DNA of 64,000 nt from Osedax frankpressi (taxonomy: Eukaryota; Annelida; Polychaeta; Sabellida; Siboglinidae): contig OZ038318.1 in assembly GCA_964035775.1 (NCBI GenBank), positions 7,841,183 through 7,905,182 on the forward strand, given 5' to 3'. The notes under the pieces are model-generated. The model ran no database searches. It was not told the DNA's origin and saw nothing but the letters and a program-made list of their open reading frames with translations. This document shows, piece by piece, positions 9,859 to 23,578 of this stretch. The position numbers and the translations under genes were made by a program. Position 1 is the stretch's first letter. The number at the start of each line of letters is the position of its first letter.

Positions 9859-12800
9859 GTAAAATATTGATTAATATTAATTAAGTATATTAATTAATAT
9901 TAATTAAGAATTAATTAATATAATATAAATTATACCTATTTCTATATAAAATTTGTATTAAAAAAATATATCCATTTCTATTCAAAGTTTCCTGTTCGAA
10001 TCACTAATCGACTATTTTCAATATTTTTTTATGTTATATAAATAATTAATAGGCTACTTTTGTATATATTATATATAATCACCAATTCAGTCAAGATATT
10101 GTTATTATACCTATATTATTTATTTTATTAAATAAATAATCATTACACATTTATTATACATTATTACGAAATTAAATCAATAAACTGTTTATATTAAAAT
10201 ACCATTAATAGAATATGCACTAATCGAGTAACAATCTATGGAATATGTATATTATATATTGATTTTCTGTAAAATAGGTATAATTTAATTGCACTAATTG
10301 AGTAACAATCTATGGAATATGTATATTATATATTGATTTTCTGTAAAATAGGTATAATTTAATTATTTATTATATAATAACATAGGCGTATGGTCATACT
10401 ATATATATATACGTAAAATAAGTATTTTTTAAAGTTACCAATATTTACAGATGAAGTTATTTAATTATTTATTATATAATAACATAGATGTATGGTCATA
10501 CTATATATATATAAAATAAGTATGAGTTGTCATTTTAAGTATGATATACAATATATCATTAATAAATACCAATATATAAATTAAATTATTTTAAAAATAA
10601 AAGCGAAATCTCTTGAATTTAACTCTTTTTAAAATTAGGGTGTTGTTTTATAAATATTGATTTTATTTAGTTTTGATTAAAATTTTTACTCCAAATATGC
10701 GCAAAATATATATTTAAAAAAATATCATAAAATAATATATATTTTTGTTCGCACATAATATATATATATATATATATATAAATCTAGAATTTTACATTCA
10801 TGTTATTGTGATATAATTAGTTATAAATGTTATCACTATGTATGATAATATGTGAATAATTTATCTTCAGATTTATTTGTATTTATTTGTATATTCTTTT
10901 ATTTTCTAAAATTTATAATTTTTTGGATTCAAAATTTATATTAATTGATAATATAATTGGACAATTCACTGATTATTTTACGATATATATTATTTAAATT
11001 ATTTGTATATTACTTTAATACATTTTTAAAAAACATTTAATGATGTTTTGTTTTGAATGTCGCCATTTCTAAGATATGTGAAATTGTAATAAGTACGATA
11101 TAATAGTATATACTAGAATATCATACAATTATATAATAGTTAACTCAATTAGTTGACAGCTTGAAGATAACACGAAATATAGAATTATTTTCTGAATTTT
11201 TAATGTGAAAGAAGAAAGAATATTAACGCAATATTAGATATAAAGGTGTATTAATATTTTTTCGTGATTTGGATTATCAATTTATTTTGTTTTATCGATA
11301 TCAATACATAGATATATATATGTAACAAAGTATTTAAATACAAATTTAAACACGGTTCAATTATTAGTTCAATTTTGTATGAATAATTTATTTTATTATA
11401 ATTTATTACGAGATCATTATTATTAAAGGATTTGTTAGAATCTATAATAACATATGTCGTTATGGTTTGTTTTCAGTTAAAATAAAGTTTATAATTCCTT
11501 TAGATATATATTTTTGAATGTAGCAATTGTATCAAATGTATGCAAATCCCACCACTACAGTTGAGACGCCAAGAGATAGATGTTTTTCTCAGTTTGATTT
11601 TAGTTTCAATTTATCAACTAATTGATCAATGATAACTCATCTACGAGGTAACCAGTACGTGTAACATATCAGAGAGTATATACTATAAATATACTATTAT
11701 AACATAGCTATATCGTATATTATATATTTACTAAATTCTAAGAAGTATATTATATGTTTATATTAATGTAGCGAATAAAAATACACATTTTAGAGAATAT
11801 AATGATAAGATCATTATTCATCTAAAATACACAGGCACATAAAACATAAATTATTATATACTTATTTGAATTAAAAATTGAAACAAAATCTGTATCTAAA
11901 TTGATATGAACATCTATAAATGAAATTGAATTTTAACGACAAGAAAATATCACTGTCGTTGAATTTCTTCCTTACTGACTTTAAATTAATAATCGTAATT
12001 TATTTTCGAAAACTACAATATTATCTCATATAACAATACTCAAATATATAAAAAAGATATATACTATAATATGATATTAGCGGCATAAAAACTTATATTA
12101 ATATGCTGGATCAACAAAAGTTTGTATATATTATTCTTAAATACATTTTTTTATAAACAATAGAAAATTATAATAAAATTAGATTAAATTATTGATTGAT
12201 ATATCAAAATTTAATAATAATTAATATAAACATTAATCATGGATATTCTATTTCAATTAATATTGATATCTAGAATATTAGCTACATTACACAGCCATTC
12301 ATGATGTTTTCCAAAAAACGTAATACTTTACATTTTCATATCTAACATATTACTTTATATACCGTGGTTTACCTTAAATGGTGCGCATATTCAATAACCT
12401 AAATGCATATAATATTTATGATAAATAATATTATTTATTATTTAAAAATTAAATATATATAAACGAAACACTCACCAAATATTATATATTATCGTATGCA
12501 CATTATATTTTATATAAATAATTATATTTATGATAAATTAATATTATATTTGATATACAATATAATAAAGTTTGTAAATGTTTAGATTTAATATTATTCA
12601 CTATATATTTTATTAATTTATAAATTATATAAATATTAATTATTTCCAGAAACCTACTATCATATTTGTATTATAAATTGTATACAAATCTAGATTCATT
12701 ATTTTATAAAATATTAATGGTTTATTATTTTATAATATATTAAATAGTAAGCAATATCAATAAGGAATAATGATTAACTTACCGAATACAAAATATGCAT

Positions 12801-13474
12801 TTATAGGATTAAATATATTCAATCAAAGAATGCCAAATTCAAAGAAAATTATTTATGATCATGAGATTGAGACAATTATATCTCGACCTTATTAAATTTT
12901 GTTTGGTTGTAAGCGGAGATTAAAAAAACTTGTATGAATTCATATTTTACTGTACTTCGAATGTTTAGTTGAGTGGTCAAAATTGGTGGCATGTAATACT
13001 ATTTTTGTATATTATTTAATAATTATTTAAAGAAATGTATATCCAGGATTTACATATTCTGATTTGACATATTCTTAGATTTAAATTTTCATAAATTTGT
13101 GATATATTAAAGATTAAAGTTCACGGAGATCTAATTATATTTCTACATGTAAAAATGTATATTATTTGATTCTTGATTACAAATTAAACATTGAGGTATG
13201 AGGAGAATTGTTAGAAATACAATTTTATAATCTTTATGAATATTATAAATACAACAATATTTTTGAAAATTAATTATCCTTTTTAATACGGAAATATTTC
13301 TAGCGTTCTCTCTATAGGTTTAATCTATTGTGGGAGTAGTTATTTTAAATATGCAGCTATTCCAAATTAAAACTTATATCCAATTTAGCCATTATTAATT
13401 ATTCAATATTATATGTAATACTACATTTTTAGTTTAATTTATATTTTATATTTATTATTATCAATAGTTTTCAG
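9859..13474. other. Long AT-rich intergenic region
   Basis: About 3.6 kb with no recognisable exon. It contains a tandem duplication at 10209-10370 and several TA or AT microsatellites (for example 10755-10782). No domain-bearing frame was found on either strand. Confidence 0.45.
10209..10510. repeat. Tandem duplication of about 77 bp and a second nearby duplication
   Basis: A block beginning GCACTAAT and containing GAGTAACAATCTATGGAATA is present twice in tandem (about 10215-10290 and 10291-10368) with one or two differences. A second block, TTATTATATAATAACATAG followed by TATGGTCATACTATATATAT, occurs near 10365-10410 and again near 10467-10512. Confidence 0.85.
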
Positions 13475-13544
13475 TGATTTCACGATTAATAAGTTTGATT
13501 TAAACGTGAACATAATTCATAATGCACCAATCGCCAGAGACAAG

Positions 13545-14705
13545 ATGGTAACTTCTAATGAAAAGTCTGGTGAAACTAAGCCCCGCATAGCCGACGCAAT
13601 TCCCGACGACACTTCTTCGCCCGTTAAGAGCTCGGAGAAGGCAAAGAAGGTCTCGAAAGAAGGAAAAAAATCTAGGAAAATCCCCGACGAACAGCGCAAA
13701 GATGAGCCGGAAGGTAAAGACGATATTCCGGAAACCAATCCGAACGAAGAGGAGAACGTGCTGGAGAGCTCGGACGAACCGCAGACAAACGACGAAAATA
13801 ATGACGAGCTCCCCGAAAAGAATACAATGAATTCCGATGAAGACAAATCGGATAAAGAAAAATCGGATGATGAAAAATCGGATGATGAAAAATCGGACGA
13901 TGAAATAAAAAAAGGCAGCGACGGTGAAACACCGAAAAAAGAAGACGAAAAGAAGAATGTAGTCGAAGATGTCGAATTGCCGGATGCGGCGAAAAAAGGA
14001 AACTCCGAAAAAGACTCGGACGATAGCGACGAGGTAGTTTTGGACGGCGTAAGCACTCCGGAGGCCACCGACAAGCGATCCAGCGTTATCGTCAACGACG
14101 TCGACGTTAGCATCACAGACTTGACGGGCGAGCCTTCCCCGTGCCATTCGCCGTCCGACAACCCGAATCGCTCGCAGGACGTGCAGTGCCAACAGATGGA
14201 GTACGAGGCGCACGTGAGGCAGCAACAGCAACGCGCCGCCTACCTGTCGCGCATGGAGTTGATAAAGGCGGCGGCGACGGCCGCCTGCGAAGTGTTGGGC
14301 CGGCCCGTGCTGGTCGGACAGTCTGCGGCCGTCTGCGTCGGCGGCGGAGGCGACCAATCCGCCGCCATCGTAATCGACTCCGGCGAAACAGACGACGACT
14401 CCTACGAGATATCGACGAGCTCCGATTACTCGACGGTCGAGGACTGCGACACGACAGACGACGACGACGCCGAAGCCGCAGCGTGCTACGGTGGCGCCGC
14501 CGCCGAGGGAGATACGTCGGCCGACGAAACCACCAACCAGTTCTTGCGGAGGCGCAAGAAGGAACGCAAGCAACGGCACTACAAGAGGCGACGCATGATG
14601 GCGCGTTGCAACGGCGGTTTCGGAGTCGCCGACGCCACGGTTGCCATGGTTTCACCAATAGTACCCCTGGAGAATGGCGAAGTGATCACCATCGAAAGCG
14701 ACTAG
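13545..14705 (+). CDS. Unidentified acidic, low-complexity, probably nuclear protein
   Basis: The frame is open for 386 codons from the ATG at 13545, which has a good start context (GACAAGATGG), to the TAG at 14703-14705. The frame is also open further upstream to a strong 3' splice site ending TTTTCAG at 13474, so the real protein may begin in an unseen upstream exon. Residues 1-170 are Lys/Glu/Asp/Ser-rich with short repeats (KSDDEKSDDEKSDDE). The middle has a QQQQRAAYLSRMELIKAAAT segment, perhaps helical, then an acidic DDDDAEAAA stretch. Near the C-terminus lies a strongly basic RRRKKERKQRHYKRRRMM, a likely nuclear localisation signal. The gene is much richer in G+C than its flanks. It converges with CNOT2; the two stop codons are 279 bases apart. 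No family is recognised. Long minus-strand frames here are shadows. Confidence 0.75.
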   Translation: MVTSNEKSGETKPRIADAIPDDTSSPVKSSEKAKKVSKEGKKSRKIPDEQRKDEPEGKDDIPETNPNEEENVLESSDEPQTNDENNDELPEKNTMNSDEDKSDKEKSDDEKSDDEKSDDEIKKGSDGETPKKEDEKKNVVEDVELPDAAKKGNSEKDSDDSDEVVLDGVSTPEATDKRSSVIVNDVDVSITDLTGEPSPCHSPSDNPNRSQDVQCQQMEYEAHVRQQQQRAAYLSRMELIKAAATAACEVLGRPVLVGQSAAVCVGGGGDQSAAIVIDSGETDDDSYEISTSSDYSTVEDCDTTDDDDAEAAACYGGAAAEGDTSADETTNQFLRRRKKERKQRHYKRRRMMARCNGGFGVADATVAMVSPIVPLENGEVITIESD

Positions 14706-14984
14706 TCGATCTCTCGAGTTGACGCCCCTAACACACCCCCCCCCATTCATTGTGTGTATATATATATATCATCATACACGTACATCTGATAGAATTGTTA
14801 TTCCCCCGTCGGGCATAACTTATTTATTTCATTATTTGTATCTGATTGTATCTAAACAAACAAAAACAAACAAAAACTGACATATTTTGTATTGAAAAAT
14901 TAAATTTTATAAAAATCATGTTTCCATTTTTTATTATTAAAACTTTCACGAATATTATAAAGGGCAGATGAGAGTGTTACAGGG
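14706..14984. other. Convergent 3' ends of the acidic-protein gene and CNOT2
   Basis: Short intergenic stretch holding both 3' untranslated regions. A minus-strand AATAAA at 14930-14935 lies about 50 bases past the CNOT2 stop and is its likely polyadenylation signal. A run of C and a TA repeat lie at 14737-14770. Confidence 0.6.
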
Positions 14985-17900
14985 TTACATCGACTGAGTG
15001 GACGGGTCTACGCCGGATTGCGGGGGTGCTGGAAGCTGCGGTCTCTCTTCTAATTGGTCGTATTCCAAGTGGAACTCCTGGTGGAAAGATCGATATATTA
15101 TTACACAACAAATAAATGCGCGGTAAAGCTGTATCTCCAGTAATCTTAGTCCAGGGCATACTTTGATACCAGATTTTTTATTTAAACAATAAAAGCTATA
15201 AACAATAAAAACATTAAAAGTGTTACTGTAAATCTATTTTTTGATCGATAATGATAGTTACATAATTTTCGATAATTACATTTATAAACAACAAACATTT
15301 CTACTGATACAATTCTTGGATTTTTTTCAAATCTTAGAAATAGCGTTCAGTTTAAACTTTATATCTAATCTATCTTTTATTACTAGCCCATGCCAGCTTT
15401 CTATTAGTGCTGAAGTTTTTAAAGTAAATTTTCATAACCACCATACTTATTAGTTTAAAATAATAAAGATTACTAATTAAACGGTTAAAAAGAAAGACAG
15501 TTTTTAAAGAATATTTGGGACTACTGATTCTATCTTAAAAGGTGGTTGTAGAATAGGGAGCAGCTCTTCCCCTTAGACTATATTATTTTCATATATACAT
15601 AGCTAAGATTTACCAATATTTACCATATTTACTATACTTCAAACCTTAGGTATTTTTATCCAGTTTGTAGCATCAAAAAAGTAGTACATACCTCGTTCAT
15701 AAGTATTTGTTTTGATCTATAAATAGATGAGATATTTGAAGACATCTATAGCAATAAAAATATGATGTTTTTACTGCCGCGAATAAATTGTCGGGATAAT
15801 AACGAAGCGATTAAGAATAAATGAGACACGAGTACGAGCTGACCCCAAACCCAAACCTTTAAGGCATCCGTTGAGGCCCTAGTCAACCACGACCTCTGAT
15901 TCCTATGGAACCTCCAATCTCTGTCAAATCTGTAATCGTAATTATTCCATTAAGATTAACGAGTCAAGTCTAGGGTAAGGGAGGGGATTATAAAATAAAG
16001 GTATTTTAATATCGATGCATAGCAATCCTTGAATACATTTATTTTAATGTTGAAACGAAATAGCCTGGACAAACTAATCTAGTTTTTTGAACAATACGGG
16101 AGATAATTAAATGGCAGATAATTTAGATAGACTCTTTGGGTTTCATCGTCAATTATTTAGTATAAGATTGTGAATTTAATTTTACTTATTAAAATGATAT
16201 TATATGCATTAAAGACAACTTAATTTAGTAGTATGAAACATATTACGAAATACACTATATTATCGAATTACGTGGTTAGGTAAATCGTAATTATTGCGGA
16301 AATGAGTGTATAGTATATTAGTGGGAATGTAGATGGGGTGAAGTAAGGTCGGGTGATGCTAGAGAGTATGGTCAAGTATACTTAAGCAACAATGATTATG
16401 CAATTTATTATTATTTTCTATATAAATTACTATTTAAATTTTAGTTTTTTTTAAAAATAAAAGTGAAGATAATTTATATTTAAAATGTACGATTTATTGC
16501 AAATAAGAATTTCTAATTGCTGGATGATCTGGTTTCTTGCGTATGTTAGACTAGCGGAGTTTACGTCTACAAACAGTTCCGTAGCTGCGGCTAGCTGGAG
16601 GACATCTCCTCCGTTCATGTAGAACAGAAAGAAGAGCAAGTCTTCGCCGTATTGGTTGAGTTTGATGGGAGACAGTTTGCTGCCAATGTCTTTATTGGTG
16701 AGGTATTCGCAAGGCACGTGGTAATCTGATGGAAGGGGGGAGTCAAGCGAGAGTAGTCCGACTGAGTTCGATGAGAGGAACTCCTCCGAAAACGACTTTA
16801 TTGAATACAATCTACGTGGTAGAATATATAGAAATGAAGGTAAGGGAAGGCGTGTTGAAGGTGTGGCGATGGATCACATCGGGTTAGTTTGGTAGGAGAT
16901 GCATTCCATAGAATTTATTATAATTAGTAGCATTCTCTATTAATACATAGCGGAGAAGGTGATAATACAGTGGATAATACAATTTGTGTAACTTTTTGCA
17001 TATCATAATGATTTAATAGGTTATCTATCTATAATATGATCAATGTAAGAAGTTTATACTTCAATATTAGTATTTCGATATAAATTTTTTTTTTAAATTT
17101 TGGAAAAATAATAAAATGTATTATTTTATTGATTTAAATTGATTTAAATTTATAATTACAATATTAACTCAATTTATTCAACAATTATTTTAGAAAAAAG
17201 TATTCAATTAAAATATATTTATTAAAATGATTTTAATAACAGACTTATGAATAGATCGATATTTCCCTATTCAAAACATGTAAAAATCTATTTTTAGATG
17301 TACACTCACCCATATCATTAATAATTATTATATTTTCGTATTATGCAGATGTAAGTGGTCATGTTGCTATGCAGATATAAATGCTCCTGTTGCTAGGCAG
17401 ATGTAAGTACGCTTGTTGCTATGCAGATGTAAATGCTCCTGTTGCTATGCAGATGTAAGTACGCTTGTTGCTATGCCGATTTAAGTATGCTTGTTGCTAT
17501 GCAGATGTATGTGGACATGTTGCTATGCAGACTTAAGTGAGCTTGTTGCTATGCATATGTAAGTGAGCTTGTTGCTATGCAGATGTAAGTGTGTTTGTTG
17601 CTATGCATATGTAAGTGAGCTTGTTGCTATGCAGATGTAAATGAGCTTGTTGCTATGCAGATGTAAGTGTGTTTGTTGCTATGCATATGTAAGTGAGCTT
17701 GTTGCTATGCAGATGTAAATGAGCTTGTTGCTATGCAGATGTAAGTGTGTTTGTTGCTATGCATATGTAAGTGAGCTTGTTGCTATGCAGATGTAAATGT
17801 GTTTGTTGCTATGCAGATGTAAGTGAGCTTGTTGCTATGCAGATGTAAGTGCGCTTGTTGCTATGCAGATGCATATGCTCCTGTTGCTATGCAGATGTAA

Positions 17901-20847
17901 GTGCGCTTGTTGCTATGCCGATTTAAGTACGCTTGTTGCTATGTAGATGTATGTGAGCTTGTTGCTATGCAGATGTAAATGAGCTTGTTGCTATGCAGAT
18001 GTAAGTTGGCTTGTTGCTATGCAGATGTAAGTGCTCCTGTTGCTATGCAGATGTAAGTGCGCTTGTTGCTATGCAGATGTAAGTTAGCTTGTTGCTATGC
18101 AGATGTAAGTTGGCTTGTTGCTATGCAGATGTAAGTGCTCCTGTTGCTATGCAGATGTAAGTGCTCCTGTTGCTATGCAGATGTAAGTGAGCTTGTTGCT
18201 ATGCAGTTGTAAGTGCTCCTGTTGCTAGGCAGATGTAAGTGCTCCTGTTGCTATGCGCGCGGAGTCGGAGTGCCTGTTCGACTACCAAACGAACCTATGT
18301 CCTGTGTTCGACACGGGTATTCTGCCCACGGCGACTGAAACGTGCTGTACAGGTTACTGTGGTGCGGTAGGCGATGGGATAATGTCTAGTTGTCTACGTA
18401 CCTGTACCGTTGTTTGCGTTACAACTAATTTACGATTCATATTAAAGTTCATTGTTATAGATGAGATTAAGAGATGGAGTGATTTTGAGAGTTCGAATGA
18501 ATGAAAGAAAAATGGAGATATGTAGATAGAAGATGGAAAAATAGAAGGAGAGAATGAAAAGGATAGGGAGAGAAGGAGAGTAAGAGAAGGATAGAGAGAG
18601 AAAGAGAAGGAGAGAGAGAGAAGGAGAGAGAGAGAAGGAGAGAAAGAGAGAAAGAGAAGGAAAGAAAGAGAGATAGAGAAAGAAAGAAAGAGGAGAGAAA
18701 GAGAAGGAGAGAAAGAGAATGAGAGAAAGAGAGAAAGAGAAGGAGAGAAAGAGAAGGAAAGAAAGAGAGATAGAGAAAGAAAGAAAGAGGAGAGAAAGAG
18801 AATGAGAGAAAGAGAATGAGAGAAAGAGAGAAAGAGAAGGAGAGAAAGAGAGAAAGAGAAAGAGAGAAAGAGAAGGAGAGAAAGAGGAGAGAGAGATAAG
18901 GAAAGAAAGAGGAGAGAGAGATAAGGAAAGAAAGAGGAGAGAGAGAGAAGAAAAGAAAGAGGAGAGAGAGAGAAGAAAAGAAAGAGGAGAGAGAGAGAGA
19001 AGGAAAGAAAGAGAAGGAGAGAAAGAGGAGAGAGAGAGAGAGAAGGAGAGAAAGAGAAGGAGAGAGAGAGAAAGAGAGAAAGAGAAGAAGAGAGAGAAAG
19101 AGAAGGAGAGAAAGAGAAGGAAAGAAAGAGGAGAGAGTGAGAAGGAAAGAAAGAGAAGGAAAGAAAGAGGAGAGAGAGAGAGAAGGAGAGAAATATAAGG
19201 AGAGAAAGAGAAGGAGAGAGAGAGAAAGAGAAGAAGAGAGAGAGGAAGAGAAGAAGAGAGAGAATGCGTGGAAACTAAAAAAGTATAACTAACTATGATG
19301 GTTCAGAGCTATGTAGGTTCAGTCCTAGTGTGGTCAAGTCGATCCCGGGTGCCAGAGCTACGGGTGTTCTATCTGTTTCCGCTGCCCGTATAAATGTCAG
19401 TAGACCCACAATGCCAAATTGGTCGCCGACCATACCCATCGGAATATTTGTAATTAAACCTGAATAAAGTAATGTTACGAAATTGTAAAACGCCATTTTT
19501 TAATTCAGAAGAGAGGTTACATAATGTTAAAAGAAAAAGTAAATTAATGATATTATAATTTATTTTAAATTGGTAAATAGAACAATTTAAAAGAAAAAAT
19601 ATTATTCAATGAAAAATCAATTATGTATTGTACAAATACACATAATAAAAATATTCATACAAATTACATTAAATTGCACTAAAATTACATTAAAATTACT
19701 TTAATATTACAATAAATTGCATACAATTTGATAAATATTATATTAAATTACAATAAATTGCATTACAATAGAATTTCTTTAATTTTATATGTTATGTAAC
19801 ATTTATTTTAATTTAATTTTATAAATAATTGACATTCAATTAAAACTGATTCAAATGTTATCATTAATAAATTTATAAATATATCAACAGCTCTTCATAT
19901 TTACAGAGGTTTTATTCTCATGGCTAGACTACAAAATGAATATTAAAATAAGATATAGAAGTTGTGAATTGGTTCAAGAGTGATTTCTATAGTTGTTAAT
20001 AATTACAAGTTTCACTTCACTTCAAATTTCCTGGTAACGGATGAAACTACTCCAGAGAATGTAAACATTAAAATATGAAATGTAATTGTCTTTAGCATCC
20101 TGCGTAGGTGTCAGTAAAAGTAGTAAAAGTAGTAGCAGTATAAATATAAGTATAAGTAGTAGTAAAAGTAGTAGTATAAATAGTAGTATAAGTATAAGTA
20201 GTAGCATAAGTAGTAGTATAAGTATAAGTATAAGTAGTAGTATAAGTAGTAGTATAAGAAGTAGTAGAAGTATAAGTAGTAGTATAAGTAAAAGTAGAAG
20301 TATAAGTAGTAGTATAAGTTAAAGTTTAAGTAGTAGTATAAGTATAAGTTATAGTAAAAGTAGTAGTATAAGTAGTAATATAAGTATAAGTAGTAGTAGT
20401 AGTAGTATAAGTAGTAGTATAAGCATAAGTAGTAGTATCTGTATAAGTATAAGTAGTAGTATAAATATAAGTAATAGTATAAGTATAAGTAGTAGTATAA
20501 GTATAAGTAGTAGTATAAGTATAAGTAGTAGTATAAGTATAAGTAGTAGTATAAGTATAAGTAGTAGTATAAGTATAAGTTGTAGTATAAGTATAAGTAT
20601 AAGTAGTAGTATAAGTATAAGTAGTAGTATAAGTAGTAGTATAAGTATAAGTAGTAGTATAAGTATAAATAGTAGTATAAGTATAAGTAGTAGTATAAGT
20701 AGTAGTAGTAGTATAAGTATAAGTAGTAGTATAAGTATAAGTAGTAGTAGAAGTAGTAGTATAAATATAAGTAGTAGTATACGTATAAGTTGTTGTAAAA
20801 GTAGTTGTATAAAGAGTAGTATAAGTATAAGTAGTAGTATAAGTATA

Positions 20848-20878
<31 letters not shown>

Positions 20879-23545
20879 TAAGTATAAGTAGTATTATAAG
20901 TATAAGTAGTAGTATAAGTATAAGTAGTAGAATAAGTATAAGTATTAGTATAAGTATAAGTAGTTGTATAAGTATAAGAAGTATTATAAGTAGAGGAAAA
21001 ATAGTAATATAAGTATAAGTAGTAGTATAAGTAGTTGTATAAAGAGTAGTATAAGTATAAGTAGTAGTATAAGTATAAGTAGTAGTATAAGTAGTAGTAG
21101 TAGTATAAGTATAAGTAGTAGTATAAATATAAGTAGTAGTATAAGTATAAGTAGTAGTATAAGTATAAGTGGTAGTATAAGTATAAGTAGTAGTATAAGT
21201 ATAAGTAGTAGTATAAGTATAAGTAGTAGTATAAGTATAAGTAGTAGAATTGGTATAAGTATTAGTATAAGTATAAGTAGTTGTATAAGTATAACAAGTA
21301 TTATAAGTAGAGGAAAAATAGTAATATAAGTATAAGTAGTAGTATAAGTAGTTGTATAAAGAGTAGTATAAGTATAAGTAGTAGTATAAGTATAAGTAGT
21401 AGTATAAGTATAAGTAGTAGTATAAGTAGTAGTATAAGTATAAGTAGTAGTATAAGTATAAGTAGTAGTATAAGTAGTAGTATAAGTATAAGTAGTAGTA
21501 TAAGTATAAGTATTAGTATAAATATAAGTAGTTGTATAAGTAGTAGTATAAGTAGTAGTATAAGTATAAGTAGTAGTATAAGTATAAGTTGTAGTATAAG
21601 TATAAAAAGTATTATAATTAGAGGAAAAATAGTAATATAAGTATAAGTAGTTGTATAAAGAATAGTATAAGTATAAGTAGTAGTATAAGTATAAGTAGTA
21701 GTATAAGTATAAGTAGTAGTATAAGTATAAGTAGTAGTATAAGTAGTAGTATAAGTAGTAGTATAAGTATAAGTAGTAGTATAAGTAGTAGTATACGTAT
21801 AAGAAGTATTATAAGTAGAGGAAAAATAGTAATATAAGTATAATTAGTAGTATAAGTAGTTGTATAAAGAGTAGTATAAGTATAAGTAGTAGTATAAGTA
21901 TAAGTAGTAGTATAAGTATAAGTAGTAGTATAAGTATAAGTAGTAGTATAAGTAGTAGTATAAGTATAAGAAGTATTATAAGTAGAGGAAAATAGTAATA
22001 TAAGTATAATTAGTAGTATAAGTAGTTGTATAAAGAGTAGTATAAGTATAAGTAGTAGTATAAGTATAAGTAGTAATATAAGTATAATTAGTAGTATAAG
22101 TAGTTGTATAAAGAGTAGTATAAGTATAAGTATAAGTAGTAGTATAAGTATAAGTAGTAGTATAAGTATAAGTTGTAGTATAAGTATATGTAGTAGTATA
22201 AGTATAAGTAGTAGTATAAGTATAAGTAGTATTATAAGTATAAGTAGTAGTATAAGTATAAGTAGTAGTATAAGTATAAGTAGTAGTATAAGTATAAGTA
22301 TTAGTATAAGTATAAGTAGTAGTATAAATATAAGTTGTAGTATAAGTATAAGTAGTAGTATAAGTAAAAGTTGTAGTATAAGTAGTAGTATAAGTAGTAG
22401 TACAAATATAAGTTGTAGTATAAGTATAAGTAGTAGTATAAGTAGTAGTATAAGTATAAGTAGTAGTATAAGTATGAGTAGTAGTATAAGTATAAGTAGC
22501 AGTATAAGTATAAGTTGTATTATAAGTATAAGTAGTAGTATAAGTATAAGTAGTAGTATAAGTAGTAGTATAAGTATAAGTAGTAGTATAAGTATAAGTT
22601 GTAGTATAAGTATAAGTAGTAGTATAAGTATAAGTATAAGTATAAGTAGTATTATAAGTATAAGTAGTAGTATAAGTATAAGTAGTAGTATAAGTATAAG
22701 TAGTAGTATAAGTATAAGTAGTAGTATAAGTATAATTAGTAGTATAAGTATGAGTAGTAGTATAAGTATAAGTAATAGTATAAGTATAAGTTGTATTATA
22801 AGTATAAGTAGTAGTATAAGTATAAGTAGTAGTATAAGTATAAGTATAAGTATAAGTAGTAGTATAAGTATAAGTAGTAGTATAAGTATAAGTAGTAGTA
22901 TAAGTATAAGTAGTAGTATAAATATAAGTTGTAGTATAAGTATAAGTAGTAGTATAAGTAAAAGTTGTAGTAAAAGTAGTAGTATAAGTAGTAGTATAAG
23001 TATAAGTAGTAGTATAAGTATAAGTAGTATTATAAGTATAAGTAGTAGTATAAGTATAAGTAGTAGTATAAGTATAAGTAGTAGTATAAGTATAAGTAGT
23101 AGCATAAATATAAGTAGCAGTATAAGTATAAGTAGTAGTATAAGTATAAGTAGTAGTATAAGTATAAGTAGTATTATAAGTATAAGTAGTAGTATAAGTA
23201 TAAGTAGTAGTATAAGTATAAGTAGTAGTATAAGTATAAGTAGTAGTATAAGTATAAATTGTAGTATAAGTATAAGTATAAGTAGTAGTATAAGTATAAG
23301 TAGTAGTATAAGTATAAGTAGTAGTATAAGTATAAGTAGTAGTATAAGTATAAGTAGTAGTATAAGTAGTAGTATAAGTATAAGTAGTAGTATAAGTAGT
23401 AGTAGTAGTATAAGTATAAGTAGTAGTATAAGTATAAGTAGTAGTAGAAGTAGTAGTATAAATATAAGTAGTAGTATACGTATAAGTTGTTGTAAAAGTA
23501 GTTGTATAAAGAGTAGTATAAGTATAAGTAGTAGTATAAGTATAA

Positions 23546-23578
<33 letters not shown>

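Noticed and set aside
13500-14722. Overlapping long frames on both strands (359, 214, 193 and 181 codons)
   Set aside because: Shadows of the GC-rich acidic-protein exon; Phe/Ile- or Arg-rich compositions without start context or domain.
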